Positions 8,979 through 16,908 of a stretch of DNA of 47,084 bases are shown here, piece after piece; the stretch's first letter is position 1, and each line of letters opens with the position of its first letter. The DNA lies in assembly GCF_000449425.2 (NCBI RefSeq), contig NZ_AVHW01000050.1, positions 1 to 47,084 on the forward strand. The letters are read 5' to 3'. The DNA is from Clostridioides difficile CD160 (GTDB lineage Bacteria > Bacillota > Clostridia > Peptostreptococcales > Peptostreptococcaceae). Both the position numbers and the translations under genes were made by a program. The notes below the pieces were generated by a model. It had not been told where the DNA came from. It saw nothing but the letters and a program-made list of their open reading frames with translations, and did no database searches.

Positions 8979-9887
8979 ATGTATAGCACAAAAATACTAG
9001 ATGATTATGAGTACGAAACCTTTAATGTTTTTTCTACAAAATTAAACCCAAACACAAAACACGATTATTTATCAAAGGTTATACTGTTTAAAGAGTTCTT
9101 AAAAGGGAAAGAATTGATTTATGTTACAAAAGAAGATTGTAAAAATTTTGTAGACTATATACAGACAAAATATGCAAAATCAACTTGTGAAAAGATATAT
9201 AGTTATTTACATAGTTTTTATAACTTCTTAAAGAAAGAGGGATACATAGATATAAATCAATTTAGATATGTAGAGAAACCAACAGTAACAAGAATAAAAA
9301 CAAAAGATGATGTCCTAAGCATACAAGAAATAAATAAGATTATAGGTATTTTACCAAAATTAAATATAAGAGATAGGGTAATAATAGTCTGTCTAGTTAC
9401 TACTGGGTGTTTATTAAATGAATTAGTTAGCTTGAAGTGGAAAGACCTTATGGTAGATGAAAACGATAACTCGTACGTGAGACTAGGTAAAGGAAGAAAA
9501 GAGAGAGTAGTTAAGTTACATCCATACTTCTTTAAACTTTTAGAAGACTATAGGAATTATTCTGGACTTCCAGAGGTAATAATACCTAGTGATGACTTTA
9601 TTTTTACAACTCAAAAGAGTAATTCTATAACGGATAGAAATGTCAGACTTATAGTCAAAAAAGCTTTAGATTTAGCAGGACTTTCTCAATATTCAGCAAG
9701 AGACTTTAGACATTCATTTGCAGCAATAAGTTTAAGACTTGGGGCGGATGAGAGTGATGTAAAAAATCAACTTGGTTGGAGTGACAAATACTATGCAATT
9801 AGATATAAATATGTATTAAACTTTGTTGATAGTGAGATAGTGGATTACTTAATTGAAAAAGATAATTTAGACATAAATAAAAAATAG
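8979..9887 (+). CDS. Tyrosine recombinase family protein, catalytically degenerate
   Basis: 302 residues; ATG 8979 follows AAAGGAG, while the ATG at 8958 lies upstream of that site. The SAM-like N-terminal DNA-binding domain (about 10-95) and the catalytic fold of phage-type integrases are recognisable. The usual TGLR box reads TGCL (residues 142-145), so the first catalytic arginine is leucine. The usual HDLRH box reads RDFRH, and LGH reads LGW. The lysine-containing turn (GKGRKERVV) and the final tyrosine region (AIRYKYV) remain. No attachment site, excisionase or element lies nearby. It may be a DNA-binding protein that no longer recombines, or a decayed integrase. Confidence 0.8.
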   Translation: MYSTKILDDYEYETFNVFSTKLNPNTKHDYLSKVILFKEFLKGKELIYVTKEDCKNFVDYIQTKYAKSTCEKIYSYLHSFYNFLKKEGYIDINQFRYVEKPTVTRIKTKDDVLSIQEINKIIGILPKLNIRDRVIIVCLVTTGCLLNELVSLKWKDLMVDENDNSYVRLGKGRKERVVKLHPYFFKLLEDYRNYSGLPEVIIPSDDFIFTTQKSNSITDRNVRLIVKKALDLAGLSQYSARDFRHSFAAISLRLGADESDVKNQLGWSDKYYAIRYKYVLNFVDSEIVDYLIEKDNLDINKK

Positions 9888-9911
9888 TAATAAATAAAAA
9901 ATACTATATGT

Positions 9912-9966
9912 AAATATGAACGAAAAATAAAAAAGTCTTGTTATAGTTCGTAAAATTATATATAAT
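9912..9966 (+). promoter_or_regulatory. purB promoter with paired PurR boxes
   Basis: -35 TTGTTA (9938-9943) and -10 TATAAT (9961-9966) have a 17-base spacer. Two inverted PurBox-like sequences, AAATATGAACGAA (9912-9924) and ATAGTTCGTAAAA (9943-9955), are 18 bases apart. The second lies between -35 and -10. The published B. subtilis PurR consensus is AWWWCCGAACWWT in inverted pairs 16-17 bases apart, so the fit is good but not exact. Confidence 0.6.
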
Positions 9967-10030
9967 TATTTATGTACTAATATGTACACACTAATTACAT
10001 GACAAAAGATTTAAGGAAGGTGCTAATATA

Positions 10031-11476
10031 ATGATAGATAATAAATACACTACGTATTCAAATCCACTTACAGACAGATATTGTAGCAAGGATATGAGTT
10101 ATATATTTTCTCCACAGTTTAAATTTTCTACATGGAGAAGATTATGGGTTGCTCTTGCAGAAGGTGAGCATGAGTTAGGAATAAATATAACTGAAGAACA
10201 ATTAGATGAGCTAAGAGCTAATATAGATAATATAAATTTTGATGAAGCTAGAAAAATAGAAAAAGAAGTAAGACATGATGTAATGTCTCATGTAAAAGCG
10301 TATGGTTTACAATGTGAAAAGGCAAAAGGAATAATACATTTAGGAGCGACATCTGCATATGTTGGAGACAATACAGATGTTATACAAATGAATGAAGCGT
10401 TAAAACTTCTAAGAGTAAAACTTGTCAACTTAATAAACAATTTAAAAGAATTTGCACTTAAGTATAAGGACATGCCAGCTCTTGGATTTACACATTTTCA
10501 AGCAGCACAGCTTACAACAGTAGGTAAAAGAGCTTGTTTATGGGCTCAAGACTTAATACTTGATTTGGAAGATTTGAACTATAGAATTGATAATATGAAA
10601 TTAAGAGGAGTTAAAGGAACTACTGGTACTCAAGCAAGTTTTTTAAGCTTATTTGAAGGAGACCATGAAAAAGTAAAAGAGTTAGATAAGAAAATCTGTA
10701 AAAAGATGGGGTATAATTCTTCTTATGCAGTAAGTGGGCAAACATATACTAGAAAATTAGACTATCAAGTGATAAGTATATTGTCAGGAATAGCTCAAAG
10801 TATGCATAAGATGACTAATGATATAAGACTTTTACAAAGTTTAAAAGAATTAGAAGAGCCATTTGAAAAAAATCAAATAGGTTCATCAGCAATGGCTTAT
10901 AAGAGAAATCCAATGAGAAGTGAGAGAATAGCATCTTTATCTAAATATATAATTTCTGAGTCTTTAAGCCCTGCAATGGTACAAGCTACTCAATGGCTAG
11001 AGAGAACATTAGATGATTCAGCTAATAAGAGATTAGCTATACCTCAAGCCTTTATGGCAGCAGATGCAATACTTGAGATAGGTATAAATGTAACTGATGG
11101 TTTAGTAGTATACGAGAATATGATAAATAAACGCGTAAATGAGGAACTTCCTTTTATGGCTACAGAAACAATACTTATGGAAGCTGTAAAAAGAGGTGGA
11201 GATAGACAGGAATTACATGAGATAATAAGAGAATATTCTATGAAAGCTGCATATAGGGTTAAACATGAAGGTAAGGATAATAATCTAATTGAGCTTATAA
11301 TTAATGATGATTCATTTAAAATGAGCAAAGAAGAAATATTGTCTATAATGGACCCCAAAAACTTTATAGGTAGAGCACCAGAGCAGGTTGTAGAGTTTGC
11401 AAACGAAGTTATAGAACCAGCTATAAAAGATTATAAAGAAGATTTAGGAAAAATAGATGTAGATTTGAGAGTATAG
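10031..11476 (+). CDS. purB: Adenylosuccinate lyase
   Basis: 481 residues, typical for the long PurB form. It carries the fumarase/aspartase superfamily signature GSSAMAYKRNPMRSER (about residues 292-307) with its mobile catalytic loop, the TSAYVGDNTD segment and GFTHFQAAQ. It catalyses two fumarate-releasing steps: SAICAR to AICAR in purine synthesis and adenylosuccinate to AMP. The cytosolic tetramer is typical of the family. It stands alone here, away from any pur operon, with its own promoter carrying PurR-type boxes. AAGGAAGG lies at a suitable distance before ATG 10031. Confidence 0.97.
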   Translation: MIDNKYTTYSNPLTDRYCSKDMSYIFSPQFKFSTWRRLWVALAEGEHELGINITEEQLDELRANIDNINFDEARKIEKEVRHDVMSHVKAYGLQCEKAKGIIHLGATSAYVGDNTDVIQMNEALKLLRVKLVNLINNLKEFALKYKDMPALGFTHFQAAQLTTVGKRACLWAQDLILDLEDLNYRIDNMKLRGVKGTTGTQASFLSLFEGDHEKVKELDKKICKKMGYNSSYAVSGQTYTRKLDYQVISILSGIAQSMHKMTNDIRLLQSLKELEEPFEKNQIGSSAMAYKRNPMRSERIASLSKYIISESLSPAMVQATQWLERTLDDSANKRLAIPQAFMAADAILEIGINVTDGLVVYENMINKRVNEELPFMATETILMEAVKRGGDRQELHEIIREYSMKAAYRVKHEGKDNNLIELIINDDSFKMSKEEILSIMDPKNFIGRAPEQVVEFANEVIEPAIKDYKEDLGKIDVDLRV

Positions 11477-11500
11477 AAGTATACAGATAAAATATAATTA

Positions 11501-11538
11501 AAAATGGCTATCTTATTTATAAATAAGATAGCCATTTT
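11501..11538 (+). terminator. purB terminator; rest of the 311-base gap
   Basis: A 38-base almost perfect inverted repeat (AAAATGGCTATCTTAT and its complement around a TTAT/AAAT tip). After it, 11539-11580 is unusually GC-rich for this genome and has no recognisable gene or fold. From 11590 to the MarR gene there is only AT-rich DNA, presumably with that gene's promoter. Confidence 0.8.
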
Positions 11539-11787
11539 AATGGGCTAGCGTCTGCTCTCCATCGCTATGAAGAGTTCTTCCTTATTTACTATACCATGAA
11601 TTAAAGAAAATAGCTATATAAATAGTGTTTAATAAGAATAATATAAATAAAAATAAACAAAATAATAAGATTACTAATTAAATTTAAACATTCAGCAAAA
11701 ACTATTGTACTTGCAATATTTTTAATGTAAACTGAAATAAAGTTATTTAGATAATTTAATAAATTTTAAAACAACCGAGGTGATTGT

Positions 11788-12240
11788 ATGAACTACGTAG
11801 TAAAAGATACCATAAGCTTTCTAGTAAAAACATTTCCTAAGATTTATTCGAGCCTATACTTAGAAGACCTAAAAAAATTTGCACCAGACTATAATGTAAA
11901 TAAAACACAATTAAGAGCATTAGTATTTATAAAAAACTATGGAGTAATAAGCATGACTGATTTATGCTCTAAGTTAAATATAGAAAAAGGCAGTTTAACT
12001 AGTATGGTTGATGATTTAACTGATAAGAAATATGTAACAAGAGAAAGAGACTTAGTTGATAGAAGAAAGTATCTAATTGATATTACTGAAGAAGGAGGCA
12101 AGATAGCTTCTGATTTTATGGATAAATTGAGTGATGGTCTAGGAGAAAAGCTTTCTAAATTGACTGAAGAAGATAGAAAAAAGTATTTAGAGGCAATAAA
12201 TACTCTTCAATATATATTAAATAAAGAAGAATTTAAATAG
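11788..12240 (+). CDS. MarR-family transcriptional regulator
   Basis: 150 residues. A winged helix-turn-helix spans about residues 38-105: the recognition part is MTDLCSKLNIEKGSLTSMVD and the wing is RERDLVDRRKYLIDIT, the DxRRxxxxxT pattern that defines MarR proteins. Flanking helices (10-35 and 110-148) form the dimer interface. Such proteins usually repress nearby genes and are released by small phenolic or peptide-like ligands. The neighbours are purB upstream and a convergent aminotransferase, so no target is obvious and it may act elsewhere. The start has GAGGTGATTGT directly before it. Confidence 0.9.
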   Translation: MNYVVKDTISFLVKTFPKIYSSLYLEDLKKFAPDYNVNKTQLRALVFIKNYGVISMTDLCSKLNIEKGSLTSMVDDLTDKKYVTRERDLVDRRKYLIDITEEGGKIASDFMDKLSDGLGEKLSKLTEEDRKKYLEAINTLQYILNKEEFK

Positions 12241-12243
12241 AAA

Positions 12244-12284
12244 AAATATCCCCTTTTCAAATAATATATGAAAAGGGGATATTT
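12244..12284. terminator. Bidirectional terminator, MarR gene and aminotransferase
   Basis: Perfect 16-base stem AAATATCCCCTTTTCA (12244-12259) and its complement (12269-12284), with A and T tracts on either side, between convergent genes. Confidence 0.85.
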
Positions 12285-12322
12285 TATATCATTAAATTTA
12301 TATAAATTAATATTTTAAGAAT

Positions 12323-13519
12323 TTATTTGTGTAAAGCTACATATTGCTCTAAACCTTCTTTTAATAATGTAGCAGCTCTATGAAGGTCAGTTTCATTTAG
12401 GATGTAAGCTAATCTTATTTCGTCACGTCCTAAACCTGGAGTAGCATAGAATCCTTCAGCAGGGCAAACCATAACTGTTTCATTGTTTTTGTTGAATTCT
12501 TTTAACATCCAGATTGTGAAATCTTCTGCATTTTCAACTGGTAATTTAGCAACTATATAGAAAGCACCAGTTGGTTTTTTACATATAACACCATCAACTT
12601 TCATTAATTCATTGTATAATACATCTCTTCTTTTTTTGTATTCTTCATTAACTTCTTTGAAATAAGAAACTGGAGTTTTGTATAATTCAACAGCTCCTAT
12701 TTGCTCTAATGTAGGAACACAAAGTCTTCCTTGACATAATTTAAGTATTTGAGCTATAAGACCTTTATTTTTACAAGCTATAGAACCGATTCTAGCACCA
12801 CAAGCACTGTATCTCTTAGAAACACTGTCTATTATTATAACTCTATCTTGTACACCTTCTAAATTACCACAGCTAGTGTACTCAAGTCCATCATAAACAA
12901 ACTCTCTGTAAACTTCATCTGCTATTATCCATAAATCTTTTTCTTTAGCTATTTCAGCTAGGATATTAAGTTCTTCTTTTGTATAGATTGCACCAGTTGG
13001 ATTTCCTGGATTAGAAAGAATTATAGCTTTAGTTTTATCATCTACTTTAGACATTATTTCTTCTTTAGATGGAAGGTGGAAACCGTTTTCTGCTTTTGTT
13101 GTAACAGCATTAACTTCTACGTTTACACATTGACCAAATCCATTGTAGTTAGTATAGAATGGCTCTGGAACTAATAGATTGTCACCTGGGTCACAAACTG
13201 CCATCATAGTGAAAAGTAAAGCTTCACTACCACCATTAGTTACTAGCAATTCATCTTTTTCAAAATTCATATCATAAGTTTTATAGTAATTTTGAAGTGC
13301 TTCTAATAATTCTGGAATACCTTCTGATGTAGCATATTCTAAGACTTCACTATCAAAGTTTTTAACAGCATCAAAAAACCCTTTAGGAGTTTTTATGTCT
13401 GGTTGTCCTATGTTTAAGTGATATACTTTGATTCCTCTATCTTTTGCTGCTTGTGCAAATGGAACAAGTTTTCTGATTGGAGAGGCCTGCATTGCACTAA
13501 CTCTGTTTGAATAATTCAT
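12323..13519 (-). CDS. Class I pyridoxal-phosphate aminotransferase (AspC-like)
   Basis: 398 residues of fold type I. The PLP-binding lysine is K235 in DSVSKRYSACGARIG, R243 is the phosphate-binding arginine, PGNPTG (171-176) contains the conserved asparagine, and DEVYREF (201-207) gives the ring-contacting Asp and Tyr. The N-terminal VYHLNIGQPDIKTP is typical of the aspartate/aromatic aminotransferase subgroup I-gamma. It probably transfers an amino group between aspartate or an aromatic acid and 2-oxoglutarate; the exact substrate cannot be read from sequence. Monocistronic, with AGGGGGT eight bases before the start. Confidence 0.9.
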   Translation of the reverse strand: MNYSNRVSAMQASPIRKLVPFAQAAKDRGIKVYHLNIGQPDIKTPKGFFDAVKNFDSEVLEYATSEGIPELLEALQNYYKTYDMNFEKDELLVTNGGSEALLFTMMAVCDPGDNLLVPEPFYTNYNGFGQCVNVEVNAVTTKAENGFHLPSKEEIMSKVDDKTKAIILSNPGNPTGAIYTKEELNILAEIAKEKDLWIIADEVYREFVYDGLEYTSCGNLEGVQDRVIIIDSVSKRYSACGARIGSIACKNKGLIAQILKLCQGRLCVPTLEQIGAVELYKTPVSYFKEVNEEYKKRRDVLYNELMKVDGVICKKPTGAFYIVAKLPVENAEDFTIWMLKEFNKNNETVMVCPAEGFYATPGLGRDEIRLAYILNETDLHRAATLLKEGLEQYVALHK

Positions 13520-13903
13520 TTTAATACCCCCTATTTAATTTAAATACGTATATTGTATTATGTAAATTGTATGTTTGAATACAAGACATCTTTACAAGAT
13601 AATAATAACATACTTATAGGTAAAAATCATCAAAAAAAATTAATATAGCTCTAAAATAAACTTTTAACAAATTACAGTGAAATACCTGTGTCCATGCCAA
13701 TAAATTATACATCAGTAAATTAATTTATGATAAGATAATGTTTTGATGTATAGATGGTAATTTTTTGTTATAATACTCTATTTATAGATAAAAATATATA
13801 AGGGTAAATACGCAAATTTATAAAAAATATTATAAATTTATTTAACAGATACGATAAATATCATATAATTATATTAAAGGCTATTAACTAAGAGGTGTTA
13901 ATT
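13520..13903. other. Divergent intergenic region, aminotransferase / galT-like
   Basis: A 384-base AT-rich gap between divergent genes. On the minus strand a weak TTGTAT ... ATAATA pair with a 17-base spacer near 13553-13582 may serve the aminotransferase. On the plus strand TATAAT near 13770-13780 may be a -10 box of the galT-like gene. No hairpin, riboswitch or small gene is visible. Confidence 0.3.
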
Positions 13904-14854
13904 ATGAAAGAATTAAGAATAGATCCAATTACTAATGATGTTGTTATATTTGCTACTGATAGATTAAAAAGACCTTTGGATACAGCAGATATACCAAATG
14001 AAGATGAAGAAAGCAATGGATATGAAGAAGGATGCCCATTTTGTAAGGGAAATGAGTCTTATGCAACTGATACATTATTTGAAATAGAGGGTGAAGAAGG
14101 ATGGCTTGTAAAGTCTATTTATAATAAATTTCCTATAATTGATGATGTGGCAAGAGATGTATATGGTGTTCATGAAGTAATGATAGAGAGTGATAAACAT
14201 AATAGTAATTTTTATAACATGAGTCAAAAAGAATTTGAAGATGTTTTTTTTATGTATAGAGATAGGTTTAGAGAAATGTCGAAAGATGACAGAGTAGAGT
14301 ATGTTAGTATCTTTAAAAATTTCTTGAGAAAAGCTGGTGCATCTTTAATGCATCCACATGCTCAGATATTGTCTATGTCTTTTATTCCTCCTGAGATTAC
14401 AAATGAGTTACTAGTTTCAAAAGAGTATTATGATAGTAATAATAGCTCTTTGTATGATGATTTAATCGAAAATGAAATAAATTTAAATACAAGAGTTGTT
14501 TATAATGGAGAAGCTTTTATAGTACTTATTCCATATGCAACTAAATATAGCGGAGAAGTAAGAGTAATATTTAAAGATAAAATAAAATTTGATGAGTTAA
14601 ATGATAATAATGTAAAAGAACTCTCTATGATATTTGAAAAGTTATTTAAAAAACTATATAATATCAATGGATATATGCCATTTAACTTATGTGTTCATAC
14701 TCATCCAACAAATATTGAAACAAAATCATATTTTAATGTTCATATGCATATAATCCCAAGAAAATATAATTTTGGAGGATTTGAACTTGGAACAAACATG
14801 TATGTTTCTTCAATAATCCCTGAAGAGTTAGCAAAAAAATTAAAAATTGATTAA
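13904..14854 (+). CDS. galT: Galactose-1-phosphate uridylyltransferase-like HIT protein
   Basis: 316 residues; ATG 13904 follows AGAGGTG, which overlaps an upstream GTG at 13895. CPFC (C44, C47) is the zinc-binding pair of the GalT family, and HPHAQ (H150-Q154) contains the nucleophilic histidine H152. A second HIT half has HMHIIPRKYNFGGFELG. GalT exchanges UMP between UDP-glucose and galactose-1-phosphate. No galK or galE is adjacent, so the related ADP-glucose or other hexose-1-phosphate nucleotidyl transfer is an alternative. It is followed by exoA on the same strand after 122 bases. Confidence 0.82.
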   Translation: MKELRIDPITNDVVIFATDRLKRPLDTADIPNEDEESNGYEEGCPFCKGNESYATDTLFEIEGEEGWLVKSIYNKFPIIDDVARDVYGVHEVMIESDKHNSNFYNMSQKEFEDVFFMYRDRFREMSKDDRVEYVSIFKNFLRKAGASLMHPHAQILSMSFIPPEITNELLVSKEYYDSNNSSLYDDLIENEINLNTRVVYNGEAFIVLIPYATKYSGEVRVIFKDKIKFDELNDNNVKELSMIFEKLFKKLYNINGYMPFNLCVHTHPTNIETKSYFNVHMHIIPRKYNFGGFELGTNMYVSSIIPEELAKKLKID

Positions 14855-14976
14855 AATATATATTTTTAAGGTATTAAGTAAATAGTAATTTTTAGATAAA
14901 GTTATAGTGTTAAATTGTTAAAACAAAAACAAATGAAAAATTAAAAGAAATTTACTGTTTAGATGAGGAGTATAAT

Positions 14977-15729
14977 ATGAAATTTATATCATGGAATGTC
15001 AATGGAATAAGAGCTTGTGTTGGGAAAGGATTTTTAGACTTTTTCAAAGAAGTTGATGCAGATATATTTTGCTTACAAGAAACTAAATTACAAGAAGGAC
15101 AAATAGAGTTAGATTTACCAGGGTATTTTCAATACTGGAATTATGCTGAGAGAAAAGGGTATTCAGGTACTGCTATATTTACAAAAAAAGAGCCTTTAAA
15201 AGTAATGTATGGAATAAATATAGAAGAACATGACAAAGAAGGTAGAGTCATAACTCTGGAGTTTGAAGATTTTTATTTTATCACTGTATATACACCAAAT
15301 TCTCAATCTGAGTTGAAAAGATTAGAATATAGAACTAGATGGGAAGATGACTTCATAGACTATTTAGTTAAATTAGACAATCATAAGCCTGTAATCGTAT
15401 GTGGAGATATGAATGTTGCGCATACTGAAATAGATTTAAAAAATCCTAAAAATAATACGAAAAATGCAGGTTTTACGAAAGAAGAAAGAGAAAAATTCTC
15501 TAAACTATTGGATAGTGGATTTATAGACACATATAGATACTTTAATCCTGATAAAGAAGGTGTCTACAGTTGGTGGTCATATAGATTTAATGCAAGAAAA
15601 AATAATGCAGGATGGAGAATCGATTATTTTTGTGCATCTAAGAAATTAGAAGATAAATTGATAAGTGCAGATATTCACACCGAAGTATTAGGTTCAGACC
15701 ATTGTCCAGTTGAATTAAAGATAAAATAA
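14977..15729 (+). CDS. exoA: Exodeoxyribonuclease III / AP endonuclease
   Basis: 250 residues, the usual length. Family landmarks in order are SWNVNGIRA (residue 5 on), LQETKL with the metal-binding glutamate, YTPNSQ, GDMNVAH with the catalytic Asp/Asn, WWSYRFNARKNNAGWRIDYF and GSDHCPV with the catalytic Asp-His. It cleaves the DNA backbone at abasic sites and removes 3' blocking groups and nucleotides in base-excision repair. Monocistronic or loosely linked to the galT-like gene; GATGAGGAG precedes the start. Confidence 0.96.
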   Translation: MKFISWNVNGIRACVGKGFLDFFKEVDADIFCLQETKLQEGQIELDLPGYFQYWNYAERKGYSGTAIFTKKEPLKVMYGINIEEHDKEGRVITLEFEDFYFITVYTPNSQSELKRLEYRTRWEDDFIDYLVKLDNHKPVIVCGDMNVAHTEIDLKNPKNNTKNAGFTKEEREKFSKLLDSGFIDTYRYFNPDKEGVYSWWSYRFNARKNNAGWRIDYFCASKKLEDKLISADIHTEVLGSDHCPVELKIK

Positions 15730-15754
15730 AGATTAATCAGGATAAAAATTGGGC

Positions 15755-15794
15755 TGTAGATATACATTTAAAAATAATTATATTTTAATCTACA
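15755..15794. terminator. Weak hairpin between convergent genes
   Basis: TGTAGAT (15755-15761) pairs with ATCTACA (15788-15794), with A/T-rich additional pairing inside. It lies between exoA and the convergent exonuclease gene. Confidence 0.4.
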
Positions 15795-15819
15795 TGCCTA
15801 TTTTTAACCTAAGTAAGCT

Positions 15820-16596
15820 TTATTTGTTTTTTCTTTGAGTGGCATTTTCTAATGCAAATTGATTTGTTTTTCCCATGTTATAAGCTAAGTTAATGATTTT
15901 TTTCTCGTCCTTAGTCAATTCACGATTTAAAATTTTCTTAAATTCATCAAATAACTTATCATAATCAATTTTCTTTTTACTGGAATATTTTATAGTTTTA
16001 GGTCTGATGTTTGTATACATATATATATCTGGTACTATACTTGAATTGTATATCTTAATAAAGACCTTAGCAGTATAATATGCATCATTTAAAGCATTGT
16101 GATAAGACATTTTTTCATCGAGTTGTAATAAGGAAATAGCATTTTGTAATCCAATACTTTTTCCTGCTGGATTATCGAAATATTTAGATGCATGTTGTTG
16201 AATATTAATATAAGACTTAGGTAAGGTATTTGATGCTAACTTATGGTAATTAATATTCCTGTACAATTCCTTTAAATCTCCAGAGCCCCATACGCATAAT
16301 ATAGGGTCTTGCGATGATATAAATTCTGTGAAATTGTTGTAAACTTCAGGAAAAGTAGGTGAACAATTAAAGTCAGAATCTTTAATATTAGTCATACGAC
16401 TAATAAAAGGATGTATTTCTTTGTATATTGTAGGTTTCACATAACTATTAAATGTATCTATTATATTAAATTTAGAATCCAATTTAATTGCTCCTATTTG
16501 TATGATTTCAAAAGGACACTTTTCATTGGATATAGTCTTGTTAAGCTTTCTATCAAATCCTTGATTAAATTCCAAATCGAAAATTATGTATTCCAT
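15820..16596 (-). CDS. DEDDh 3'-5' exonuclease (KapD/ExoX-like)
   Basis: 258 residues with an RNase T/DnaQ fold. IIFDLEFNQG gives the first Asp and Glu (residues 7 and 9), CVWGSGDLKEL the next acidic position, and HNALNDAYYTAKV the catalytic His and last Asp. KapD-type proteins trim 3' ends of RNA or DNA with divalent metals; the substrate here is unknown. The C-terminal 60 residues, rich in lysine, may bind nucleic acid. It is transcribed alone, convergent with exoA and divergent from the glutamine synthetase gene. Confidence 0.88.
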   Translation of the reverse strand: MEYIIFDLEFNQGFDRKLNKTISNEKCPFEIIQIGAIKLDSKFNIIDTFNSYVKPTIYKEIHPFISRMTNIKDSDFNCSPTFPEVYNNFTEFISSQDPILCVWGSGDLKELYRNINYHKLASNTLPKSYINIQQHASKYFDNPAGKSIGLQNAISLLQLDEKMSYHNALNDAYYTAKVFIKIYNSSIVPDIYMYTNIRPKTIKYSSKKKIDYDKLFDEFKKILNRELTKDEKKIINLAYNMGKTNQFALENATQRKNK

Positions 16597-16751
16597 AAAG
16601 TTTATCTCCTAAATTTTATTATTATTGCTATTATAGATTATATTATAAGACAAATTAAATTTTTAAACAAAAATACTTTTATTTTAGTATACCCCATATT
16701 TATAAAAATGTTAAACTATTGTATGGAGAATATTTTTTCCAATAAAAAATA

Positions 16752-16812
16752 TTGCGAACTTTTTGTACTTGATATATAATAATATAAATAAAAACACGAA
16801 TAAAACACGAAT
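16752..16812 (+). promoter_or_regulatory. Glutamine synthetase promoter with 11-bp direct repeat
   Basis: -35 TTGCGA (16752-16757), 17 bases, -10 TATAAT (16775-16780). Just after the expected start point, AAAACACGAAT occurs twice at 16791-16801 and 16802-16812, tandem with an 11-base period, a likely repressor or antiterminator target. The rest of the 312-base gap is AT-rich with no other recognisable element. Confidence 0.55.
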
Positions 16813-16908
16813 ATTTTGCAAGAAAAATTCATAAATGTAAGCAAAAATGAATTTTATCTTGTATTTAACAAAATAAAATTTACATAAAAATTATGGGAGA
16901 GTGAAAAA

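Noticed and set aside
9888..10030. Purine riboswitch before purB
   Set aside because: There is no three-stem fold or conserved junction sequence, and the gap is short. The PurBox pair explains regulation better.
11539..11590. Small RNA or gene remnant in the GC-richer patch after purB
   Set aside because: No convincing promoter, hairpin or reading frame supports a function; only base composition is unusual.
16411..16779. 122-residue frame opposite the exonuclease gene
   Set aside because: It begins inside the antisense of a conserved exonuclease and continues into AT-rich intergenic DNA without a ribosome site.
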